Assembly: GCA_000688615.1 (NCBI GenBank)
Contig: JHVA01000001.1
Span: 4,509,001 to 4,573,000, forward strand
Direction of reading: 5' to 3'
DNA length: 64,000 nucleotides
Source of the DNA: Acidobacteriaceae bacterium KBS 146
GTDB taxonomy: Bacteria; Acidobacteriota; Terriglobia; Terriglobales; Acidobacteriaceae
The notes below the pieces were generated by a model that ran no database searches, had not been told where the DNA came from, and saw nothing but the letters and a program-made list of their open reading frames with translations. The translations under genes and the position numbers were made by a program. How positions within the stretch are numbered: the first letter of the stretch is position 1; every line of letters starts with the position of its first letter. Below, one piece after another: positions 18,141 through 26,062 of the stretch.

Positions 18141-19463
18141 TCACATTGCGCTTTTGGTCACACGGCTATCTTTCACGAGCGCGATCAAGCCCGCGTTCAA
18201 AATCGTGAGGCCAGCTAGAAGATACAAGCCTGCGTGTTGTGGGCCAAAATGCTGATCGGCCCAGACTTTTAGGTTCGGTGCAAGAAATCCGCCAAGATTG
18301 CCCATTCCTATCAGGGCGATACCGCCGGCTGCTGCGCGATCGGCCAGGTATCTCGTTGGAAACATCCAGAAAAGCGGTTGCACAGCAATAAATCCAGCTG
18401 CCGCCAGCGAAAGCATTGCAAGTCCTATGCGCGGCCCGGCGGTGGGAAATGCCAAACTTGCGCAGCCAGAGATCATCATGGTCAGCGACGCGAGTTGACG
18501 ATGCTTATGCAATTTATCGGCAAGGCGGGGCAGGAAACAGACAGCAACCAGCGTGCTGATCCATGGAATGGCCGACACCAAGCCAACCTCAATCCCAACC
18601 GGTCTATGTATTAGCGCCGATATCTCGGTAGGAAGATAGAAAACCACTCCATAGGTACTGATCTGGATGAGGGTGTAGATCAGCAGGAAGTGCATGACCC
18701 GGAGGTTGCGAAACATGGGAAGAAGTTTCGCGGGCCCGGTGAAGCGTCGATCCTCCTCCTCAAGCGCCAATGCATCCGCCAGCGCCTGTTTCTCTTGGGC
18801 CGGCAGCCATGAAGCATTCGCTGGCCTATTATCCAGGTACCAAAATGCGAACAGGCCGAGAACAACTGCCATGAAGCCTTCCACGAGAAACATCCACTGC
18901 CAACTTTGAAGCCCGAACGTCGGGCGTATCTCAAGCAGCAGACCTGAGAGCGGGCCGCCCAGGATGAGCGCGACCGGAACACCCAGGTAGAACAGTCCAA
19001 GAACCCGACCTCGAATGTTGTTGGGAAACCAATAAGTCAGGTAGAGAATCGCACCAGGAAAAAAACCGGCTTCCAACACGCCGAGCAGCAGCCGCAACAG
19101 ATAAAACGAAGTGGCGCCGCTCACGAACATGTTGGCCATCGACACCACTCCCCATCCCACCATAAGTAAAGCCAGCCACTTTTTCGCGCCAACCTTATGA
19201 AGGATTAAATTGCTGGGGAATCCGCATAACGAATAGCTTATGAAAAACAGACCCGCGCCCAAAGCGTAAATACTTTCGGAAATGCCTACTGATCTCTCTA
19301 GCGCCTGTTTTGCAAAACCGATATTCGAGCGGTCGAGAAAGGAAACGACGTAAATGAGCATCAGGAACGGCGTTAACCGTCTGGCAGCCCGTGAGACCGC
19401 ACAAGCTAAAATCGGATTTGATGTACTAAGGACTGCGGGCGGTAAACTCAATGCCGGCCTCAT
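18141..19463 (-). CDS. MFS transporter, anion:cation symporter (ACS) family
   Basis: About 440 residues with twelve predicted membrane helices. Signatures are LIYVVSFLDRSNIGFAKQAL in helix 1 and GAGLFFISYSLCGFPSNL in helix 2. Helices 4-5 show LLGVLEAGFFPGAILYLTYWFP. The hexuronate/galactonate/phthalate-type ACS family carries these as D-R-N-G and EAGFFPG(x)YL. The substrate is probably an organic acid or sugar acid taken up with protons. ATG 19463 with GGAAG upstream is preferred over TTG 19475. It is divergent from the GH127 gene with about 290 bases between, suggesting joint control and a common pentose-polymer substrate. Confidence 0.88.
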   Translation of the reverse strand: MRPALSLPPAVLSTSNPILACAVSRAARRLTPFLMLIYVVSFLDRSNIGFAKQALERSVGISESIYALGAGLFFISYSLCGFPSNLILHKVGAKKWLALLMVGWGVVSMANMFVSGATSFYLLRLLLGVLEAGFFPGAILYLTYWFPNNIRGRVLGLFYLGVPVALILGGPLSGLLLEIRPTFGLQSWQWMFLVEGFMAVVLGLFAFWYLDNRPANASWLPAQEKQALADALALEEEDRRFTGPAKLLPMFRNLRVMHFLLIYTLIQISTYGVVFYLPTEISALIHRPVGIEVGLVSAIPWISTLVAVCFLPRLADKLHKHRQLASLTMMISGCASLAFPTAGPRIGLAMLSLAAAGFIAVQPLFWMFPTRYLADRAAAGGIALIGMGNLGGFLAPNLKVWADQHFGPQHAGLYLLAGLTILNAGLIALVKDSRVTKSAM

Positions 19464-19753
19464 CCCTTCTTCCAACCGACGATTTTAGAAATCATAACCG
19501 AGCAACCTGGGTTCCGCTCCTGCCAGTTCCCCCTGATCAGGCTCCAAACAAAGTTACCCTCCAAGGGTGGTACAGATGGGATGAGAAGACCGGTCCTCCA
19601 GCGGGATGCGTTAAGCTCCCAAGTCCAGAACTGCCTGCTGGCAGGTTGCCTTTCCCGAGCGTGTAGGACCGCGAGATCCAAGCGATCTGACTGTGTTGAT
19701 GATGACATGCTGTGGCGGCGTATGCTGATTCCATCAAGACCACTTTTCCAGAG

Positions 19754-21730
19754 ATGCCAATGAATCAATATGCGCTATCCCGCCGGGGGCTGCTCAAGGG
19801 AATGGGAAGTCTTGGATTGGCCGCCGTGAGCTCGAACGTTTGTGCGACTAATGGAAACGCCTCTTTCGCTCAAGAACCAGAACTGGCATCGTCTCCTGTG
19901 GCCCGGGCCGTCAGTTCATTCGCCCTCAGTGATGTGGACCTCCTCGATGGCCCTTTCCTTAAGGCTCGCATTCGAAGCCAACATTACTTGTTAAGCCTCG
20001 AACCAGACCGGATGCTTCATACCTTTCGCATCAACGCCGGTCTGCCACCCAAGGCGGATGTCTATGGTGGATGGGAATCTAACCCGACTTGGGCTGAGAT
20101 TCATTGTCATGGACACACTCTTGGACACTATCTCTCGGGCTGCTCCATCATGTACGGTGCCACTCAAGACGTCCGGTTCAAGGAGCGTGCTGACTACATC
20201 GTCGCCGAGTTGCGAGACTGTCAGACAGCCAGCAAAACGGGGCTGCTCACTGCCTTTCCAGAAGGCAATTCCCTGATGGACACAGTTCTAAGCGGAAGAA
20301 AGTACACAGGCGTACCCTGGTACACCGTTCACAAAGTCTACGCGGGGCTGCGCGATGCAAGTCTTTACACGAGCAACCCGATGGCGCTGGAAGTGCTGAC
20401 TAAGTATTGCGATTGGGCTGTCACCGCAACTGCTCTTCTTACAGACGAGCAGTTCCAAAAGATGCTCGATGAAGAGCACGGCGGCATGAATGAGGTTCTG
20501 GCCGATGTCTACGAGATGACCGGAAACGTTCGCTATCTGACGCTTGCGAAGCGCTTCTGCCATCAGAAGATCCTGGATCCTCTGGCCAAGTCCCGCGATC
20601 ATCTTGACGGGCTACACGCCAACACACAGATCCCAAAGGTCATTGGATTCAGTCGGATCTATCAACAAACTGGTCAGAGAGACTATTTTGCGGCCTCTGC
20701 CTTCTTCTGGAAAACGGTAACGAACACGCGTTCGTTTGCTAACGGAAACCACGGCGATGGTGAGCATTTCTTTCCAGTGGTGGACTTCAGCGAACACGTC
20801 TTCTCCGCGAAGACCTCGGAAACCTGCTGCGACTACAACATGCTTAAACTTACTAGGATGTTATTTGAGCTTAATCCTTCCGCCGCGTATGCAGATTTCT
20901 ACGAGCGCGCACTCTACAACGATATCCTCGCATCACAGGATCCCGACACCGGCATGGTGACCTACTTCCAGGGAAACCGCCCGGGGTACATGAAGCTTTA
21001 CTGCTCTCCCATAGACTCTTTTTGGTGCTGCACAGGCACGGGCATGGAGAATCACGCGAAGTACAACGATTCAATCTATTTCAAAGGTGCCCATTCCGTC
21101 CTAGTGAACCTCTTCATTCCTTCGGTGCTTCGATTGGGACCAGGAGTGTCACTAACGCAGACAACGCAATTCCCTGACATTGCCACAACCAAGCTGCAAT
21201 GGAAGACAAATCGGCCTGTTGAAACGACGGTGAAACTACGGCATCCCCATTGGTGCCGAACCGCGACGGTCAAGATCAATGGCAAGCGATTTGTTGAGTC
21301 CAGACAAGCAAGCTCCTACATCGAATTAAAACGAGTGTGGCACGACGACGACGTGATCGAGTTCGATGTTCCAATGGAGTTACGGACTATCCCGTTGCCT
21401 GGGAATGAACGAATCATAGCGTTTGTTTACGGACCCATCGTGCTAGCCGGCGCATTGGGCCGCGAGGGTATCACGCCAGGCGGCGACCTCTGTGTCAACG
21501 AGCGTCTTTACGGAACGGTGATGAATACTCCATTCAGTCCACCGACATTGACGGGAGATCCCGCCACGCTCATCAGACTGGCGAAATCTACAACGCAGCC
21601 GCTAACCTTCGATATCCCAACAAATAGGCCGTCGACGACTGTCAGACTTGTGCCTTATTACAAGATTGCGCATGAGCGTTATGTTACCTACTGGAATCTC
21701 GACGCAGAAGAGGATAGGTTAAGAGTCTAA
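19754..21730 (+). CDS. GH127-family (DUF1680) beta-L-arabinofuranosidase-like hydrolase
   Basis: Removes beta-L-arabinofuranose or related residues. A Tat-type leader (LSRRGLLKGMGSLGLAAVS) indicates export after folding. The (alpha/alpha)6 barrel shows ALSDVDLLDGPFLKARIRS, GGWESNPTWAEIHCHGHTLGHYLSG, WYTVHKVYAGL and DYFAAS. The zinc/nucleophile cluster of GH127 is complete: Glu356 and Cys358 in SETCCDYNMLK, Cys425-Cys426 in FWCCTGTGMEN. They correspond to Glu338, Cys340, Cys417 and Cys418 of bifidobacterial HypBA1. The start is uncertain between 19754 and 19760 (weak ribosome site). A longer frame from GTG 19712 would bury the Tat motif. Confidence 0.88.
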   Translation: MPMNQYALSRRGLLKGMGSLGLAAVSSNVCATNGNASFAQEPELASSPVARAVSSFALSDVDLLDGPFLKARIRSQHYLLSLEPDRMLHTFRINAGLPPKADVYGGWESNPTWAEIHCHGHTLGHYLSGCSIMYGATQDVRFKERADYIVAELRDCQTASKTGLLTAFPEGNSLMDTVLSGRKYTGVPWYTVHKVYAGLRDASLYTSNPMALEVLTKYCDWAVTATALLTDEQFQKMLDEEHGGMNEVLADVYEMTGNVRYLTLAKRFCHQKILDPLAKSRDHLDGLHANTQIPKVIGFSRIYQQTGQRDYFAASAFFWKTVTNTRSFANGNHGDGEHFFPVVDFSEHVFSAKTSETCCDYNMLKLTRMLFELNPSAAYADFYERALYNDILASQDPDTGMVTYFQGNRPGYMKLYCSPIDSFWCCTGTGMENHAKYNDSIYFKGAHSVLVNLFIPSVLRLGPGVSLTQTTQFPDIATTKLQWKTNRPVETTVKLRHPHWCRTATVKINGKRFVESRQASSYIELKRVWHDDDVIEFDVPMELRTIPLPGNERIIAFVYGPIVLAGALGREGITPGGDLCVNERLYGTVMNTPFSPPTLTGDPATLIRLAKSTTQPLTFDIPTNRPSTTVRLVPYYKIAHERYVTYWNLDAEEDRLRV

Positions 21731-21839
21731 TTCTCCATCCACCGAGAGCCTTAGCCCGTCCCTCGGCTCTAATGGAGAAATTTAAGAAAGTCCCATCTAT
21801 CTACCGCGAGGCCTGATATTGGCTCGCAAAACCATACCC

Positions 21840-22373
21840 GACTTTTTACAGAGTCGAGGATATCGGCCACCGACCCGGCGAAACAGCAGACAGGCTAACA
21901 TGATCGTTCATGGGGGCTATTTTGTTGAGAATCTGTCGCCGCTCTGCGAGCGGAAGCTGAGTCAGATCCTTGCCTTTCAGAGCAAGAATGTCGAAGGCGT
22001 AATAGTGGATCTGAGCCTCGGCTGAGCGAAAGTTCTGCAACAGATTGAAGACGGATCGTCCCTTCGCGTCGAGGGCTACTAGCTCGCCATCCAGAATGGT
22101 CTCGTCTGGCAGTTCTAGAGCAGTAGCGATATAAGGAAACTTCGTGTTCAGGATGTTTTCACGCCGCGAGTAGAAGAGTCACTTTTCCATGCCGTTTAAG
22201 CGCTTCTACGCGAAAGCCGTCCAGTTTGATTTCGTACGTCATTCTGGGCCTTCGAGGATCTTTGGAACCGCCAAACAATCCATCGTCTCGGTGAAACCAA
22301 CTTTTTTAGCTGCTTTCGCCTGATCCGCCTTAGTTGTCCCTGACAACTTTAACCCGTCTTTGTGTGCTCTCAT
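21840..22373 (-). pseudogene. LigD-type ATP-dependent DNA ligase remnant, several frameshifts
   Basis: Minus-strand pieces in successive frames rebuild the nucleotidyltransferase part of LigD. The first is KADQAKAAKKVGF...ILEGPE, then TYEIKLDGFRVEALKRHGKVTLL with the catalytic K-x-D-G lysine. SRRENILNTKFPYIATALEL and ETILDGELVALDAKGRSVFN follow. The last are AQIHYYAFDILALKGKDLTQ and NDHVSLSAVSPG. A missing base at GAATGACG, a second shift at CTTCTACTC and a third near SPG break it. The rest of the ligase and the Ku partner are absent. It is non-functional and marks this part of the island as decaying. Confidence 0.85.
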
Positions 22374-22411
22374 CTTTTGACGCTCAACTATGAGCGGAGG
22401 GAGACTTACAC

Positions 22412-22477
22412 ATGGCAGATGACAAGTCGAATCGTGGGCCTGCGGATCGCGCTCGCCCTCCTACAGAATGTCAATAG
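22412..22477 (+). pseudogene. DUF3606 small-protein remnant
   Basis: ATG 22412 has a GGAGGGAG ribosome site and encodes MADDKSNRGPADRAR, the start of DUF3606 proteins (normally followed by an NVNEDYEVxYW segment). Here the frame goes into PPTECQ and stops after 21 codons. The rest looks deleted. It lies directly upstream of the LigD remnant on the opposite strand. Confidence 0.5.
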
Positions 22478-22651
22478 GAGATTGCGCTCAAATGACGAGT
22501 AAAGGCCGATGCACTCATTGGATGGCGCTAGGGCCGTTTGTCATTATCGAGAACTCGTTTCTCGACAGTAATGCCCCCTACCGAAGTCGAATGCAACACC
22601 ACAGTTCTTCATGCGAACTGAAAATGTGTCGCCAGACACTTCGCAATCCTT

Positions 22652-25075
22652 CTACTCCGCCCGAAGGGCTTGCATTGGTTCGACCGACGCGGCCCGACGC
22701 GCTGGAACGAGACAGGCTGTGACTGCGGTGAAGAGCAACACGATGGCGACGGAGACAAAGACGGAGATGTCAAGCTTTCCAATCCCATAGAGCGTACTCT
22801 GCATACCTCGGCCAACGAAATATGCTCCCACGAGGCCGACAGTGAGACCAACAGAGGCAAGCACCAGGCCTTCGCGAACGACGAGAGCGACGACCCGGCC
22901 CCGGTTTGCGCCGAGCGCCATACGAAGTGCAATCTCCTGCGATCGCTGCGCCACCGAAAAAGACATGACGCCGTAGACACCAAGCGCGGCCAGCAGAAGC
23001 GCGACGGCGGCGAAGCAGACGAAGAGCACAAGCGTGAATCGATCGTTGGAGAGGACGAGCCCGCGAATCTCCTCCATGGAGCGGGGCTGCGCAAGGGCGA
23101 TTTCAGGATCGACTGAGTGCACGGCGGCGGCGATGCTCTTGACCATCGTGGCAGGGTCATTGACGGTGCGAACTCCGATGCCTGCGTTGGACCATGGTAT
23201 CTGCCAGAAGGGAATCCGCATCTCGGGACGAGGTGCGTTCGTCTCTCGGCTATGCACGTTGTGATACACGCCGACGATCTGCCACTCCTGCGGCGGCCCC
23301 AGCTTAGTCACACCGGGGATGAGTTGTTCGACCGACACACGCTGCTGCAGCGGATCGACATCCTTGAGGTACTTCTTCACGAAATCTTCGTTGACGACAG
23401 CGACCTTCACGCTGGAGCCGGCGTCCTGATCGGTGAACGAGCGACCGCTCACCATGCGAATGCCGAAGGTTTTGAAGAAGTCCGGCGTGACCATGCCGAA
23501 GCCTGTATTCGGACGCATAGAGGGGTCGTTGAAGGCGGGCTTTCCGACAATCGTGAACGGCATGCCAAATCCTGCTCCGAAGAGAGGGAGCCCGGTCATC
23601 GCGGATGCCGAAGTCACTCCCGGGACCGTACTAACGCTGGAGAGAATCTGTTTGTAGTACGCGATGATCTTCTCGGGCTCTTTGGGGCGAGAGTCCGGAA
23701 CAGGTAGGAAGAACGTGAGGACGTGATCCGTGTTTAGGCCAAGGTCCACGCGGAGAAGATTGAGGAAGCTGTGAATCGCAAGACCGGCGCCGGCCAACAA
23801 GGCGAGGGCAAGCGCAAACTCTCCAATGACGAGGGACTGCCGTAGGCGGTGGCGGCCTGATCCGATGCCGGTACGACTGCCCTCCTTCAGCGCCTCGCCG
23901 GGATCGACGCGCGAAGCGTACCAGGCCGGAGCACTGCCGAAGAGGAGCCCTGCGAGTGTAGTGACGGCTAGAGCGAAGAGCAGTACAGGAAAGTTAAGGT
24001 GCAGATCGGCCTCATTCGGCAGCGTACCGCGAGGCATAATGGCCACGAGGCCCTGGAGCATGGCGTAGCCGACGCCGATGCCGAGAAGCCCACCCGTGAT
24101 GGCAAGCAACAAACTTTCCGTGATGAGCTGTTCAAAGATGGTTCTGCGACTCGCTCCAAGCGCAGAGCGAACGGCGAGCTCCTTCTGACGGGCCAGGCCG
24201 CGGGCGAGCAGAAGGTTGGCCACGTTGACGCAAGCGATGAGCAAGATGAACGCGACAGCGCCAAGGAGGAGCCAGAGCGTCTGCTTCCGTTCGCTGGGAA
24301 GGAAGTCGTTTTTGAGCGGCTCCACAAAGACACCCCAGCCCTTGTTGCTCTTGGGATTTGCCTCGGCAATGTGGGTCGCGACCGAGTCCATGTCGGCTTG
24401 CGCCTGCTGGATCGTGACGCCGGGTTTGAGGCGAGCGATCGCAAGCAGCCAATGAAAGTCGTGGTTGAGTTGTTCGGGCTTGAAGACAAGCGGCACAGCC
24501 AGCTGAGCCTCCGCGCGATCATCGAGACCGGGAGCCAGCACGCCCACCACGTTGTAGGGCTCGCCGTTGATGCGCATGGACTGACCGATGATTTTTTCGT
24601 TGCTGCCAAGGTGCGCCCACAGCTTGTGGGTGAGAATCACCACGTGGTCCTTGCCCTCGGTGCCTTCTTCCGGCAGAAAATCGCGGCCGAGGAAGAACGG
24701 CCGGCCAAACATCTTGTAATAACCTGCAGTGACCTGCCTGCCGTCAATGTTTTCGGGCTGGTCTTTGCTGGCAATATTGAAAGCGCCGCCGGTGAACGCG
24801 TTGATGTCCTGGAAGCTGGAGTTCTGACGTTTCCAGTCGGTGAAGTCGCCCGCCGAAATTCCATTATGGAAGGTCTGAATCTTCGACCACACGACCACGA
24901 GTTGATCGGGATTCGGATAGGGCAAGGGCGCGAGCAGCGTGGCGTAGTCGACCGTAAAGATTGCAGTATTTGCGCCGATCCCGAGTGCCAGGGTGAACAG
25001 AACCGTGAGGGTGAGACTGGGATTCTTCCACAACGTACGTGCGGAGTACTGCAGATTGCGCAGCAGAATAGACAT
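22652..25075 (-). CDS. MacB-like ABC permease, acidobacterial duplicated orphan permease (ADOP) type
   Basis: 807 residues with two MacB-type halves. Each has a periplasmic core domain and FtsX-like membrane helices: helix 1 at about 21-41 (LTVLFTLALGIGANTAIFTV), three helices near 270-370 (LLLGAVAFILLIACVNVANLL), another near 425-445, and three at 680-790. The ALGIGANTAIF and RELAVRSALGASR-like segments (here KELAVRSALGASR and EIALRMALGANR) define the ADOP family described from Acidobacteria. No cognate ATPase is fused. ATG 25075 has a GAGG ribosome site. It is divergent from an ABC ATPase whose partner is a different kind of permease, so pairing is unlikely. Confidence 0.9.
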   Translation of the reverse strand: MSILLRNLQYSARTLWKNPSLTLTVLFTLALGIGANTAIFTVDYATLLAPLPYPNPDQLVVVWSKIQTFHNGISAGDFTDWKRQNSSFQDINAFTGGAFNIASKDQPENIDGRQVTAGYYKMFGRPFFLGRDFLPEEGTEGKDHVVILTHKLWAHLGSNEKIIGQSMRINGEPYNVVGVLAPGLDDRAEAQLAVPLVFKPEQLNHDFHWLLAIARLKPGVTIQQAQADMDSVATHIAEANPKSNKGWGVFVEPLKNDFLPSERKQTLWLLLGAVAFILLIACVNVANLLLARGLARQKELAVRSALGASRRTIFEQLITESLLLAITGGLLGIGVGYAMLQGLVAIMPRGTLPNEADLHLNFPVLLFALAVTTLAGLLFGSAPAWYASRVDPGEALKEGSRTGIGSGRHRLRQSLVIGEFALALALLAGAGLAIHSFLNLLRVDLGLNTDHVLTFFLPVPDSRPKEPEKIIAYYKQILSSVSTVPGVTSASAMTGLPLFGAGFGMPFTIVGKPAFNDPSMRPNTGFGMVTPDFFKTFGIRMVSGRSFTDQDAGSSVKVAVVNEDFVKKYLKDVDPLQQRVSVEQLIPGVTKLGPPQEWQIVGVYHNVHSRETNAPRPEMRIPFWQIPWSNAGIGVRTVNDPATMVKSIAAAVHSVDPEIALAQPRSMEEIRGLVLSNDRFTLVLFVCFAAVALLLAALGVYGVMSFSVAQRSQEIALRMALGANRGRVVALVVREGLVLASVGLTVGLVGAYFVGRGMQSTLYGIGKLDISVFVSVAIVLLFTAVTACLVPARRAASVEPMQALRAE

Positions 25076-25207
25076 GGACGACCTCGTTATCGAAGTTCAA
25101 CTCACATGAAACCTTGGCACCCGTATCGTGAGCAGGATATTTGATTAAGGTTATTGCGAACTATTTTTTAAGCACATTGCCTCGTGTTTTTTAGACGGGT
25201 TCGTTTT

Positions 25208-25252
25208 CGACTAGACATAAATAGTCGGATGTCGATATAGTCGGATTCCGAC
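25208..25252. promoter_or_regulatory. cluster of TAGTCGGA elements and a GTCGGA-T-TCCGAC palindrome
   Basis: Between the divergent ADOP and ABC ATPase genes lie CGACTA (25208), ATAGTCGGAT (25221), a second ATAGTCGGAT (25237) and the perfect palindrome GTCGGATTCCGAC (25240-25252). Repeated half-sites just upstream of ATG 25289 look like an operator. The regulator is unknown. Confidence 0.5.
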
Positions 25253-25288
25253 CAAAATTTGGCGGTTGCCGGAAGAGAGACTCGCGTC

Positions 25289-26062
25289 ATGCTTGAATTA
25301 CAAAACCTTTCAAGAAGTTTCCGCGGTATTCCTGCTGTTCAGGATGTCAGCTTCACGCTCGCGCCTGGCGAAATCGTGGGGTTTCTTGGACCGAATGGCG
25401 CCGGCAAATCAACTACGGTCAAGATCATTACGGGAATGCTCCGTCCTAACGATGGCAGGGTACTCTTTGAAGGCCAGGATATTCGAAAAGACATGGTCGC
25501 CTTCCGCACGGTCCTTGGCTATGTTCCGGAGGAGGCGCATCTCTATACCTATCTGTCGGGCCTGGAATACCTGCAACTGGTAGGAAGACTTCGTGGCCTC
25601 GGCGAAGTGCTCCTTGAAGCGAAGGCAACTCGTCTGCTCAAACTCCTGCATCTTGAGTCCTGGCAATACTCGCCGATCTCTTCTTATTCAAAAGGGATGC
25701 GCCAGCGCGTATTGATTGCTGCGGCTCTACTGCACAATCCAAAGCTACTGATCTTCGACGAACCGCTCTCCGGGCTGGATGTCGTCTCCGCGCGGCTCTT
25801 CAAGGACCTCCTGGAGCTATTAGCGGCCGAAGGGAAGGCTATTCTCTACATCTCGCACGTGATGGAGATTGTGGAGCAGGTATGTAACCGCGTCGTTGTC
25901 ATCGCGAAAGGCCGGATCGTCGCCGACGCCCGGCCAGACGACCTTGCGAGTTTGATGAAACTTCCGAATCTGGAAAAGGTCTTCGCACAGCTGGTCAAGC
26001 AGCAGGACACCAGGACTGTTGCGCAGGAGATCGTGGAGGTGATGCGGATCAACCATGCCTAA
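25289..26062 (+). CDS. ABC transporter ATP-binding protein
   Basis: Energises the permease encoded next. All nucleotide-binding motifs are present: Walker A GPNGAGKSTT, Q-loop region GYVPEEAHLYTYLSGLEYL, signature YSKGMRQRV, Walker B LLIFDEPLSGLD and switch histidine YISHVME. The sequence resembles ABC-2 type exporters. ATG 25289 (MLELQNLSRSF) with GGAAGAGAG upstream is preferred over TTG 25259. Its stop overlaps the start of the permease gene by 8 bases, so the two are translationally coupled. Confidence 0.93.
   Translation: MLELQNLSRSFRGIPAVQDVSFTLAPGEIVGFLGPNGAGKSTTVKIITGMLRPNDGRVLFEGQDIRKDMVAFRTVLGYVPEEAHLYTYLSGLEYLQLVGRLRGLGEVLLEAKATRLLKLLHLESWQYSPISSYSKGMRQRVLIAAALLHNPKLLIFDEPLSGLDVVSARLFKDLLELLAAEGKAILYISHVMEIVEQVCNRVVVIAKGRIVADARPDDLASLMKLPNLEKVFAQLVKQQDTRTVAQEIVEVMRINHA

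Noticed and set aside
23999-25144. Long plus-strand frame of 381 codons opposite the ADOP permease
   Set aside because: It is a shadow of the minus-strand gene, with His/Arg/Asp-rich composition and no family signal.
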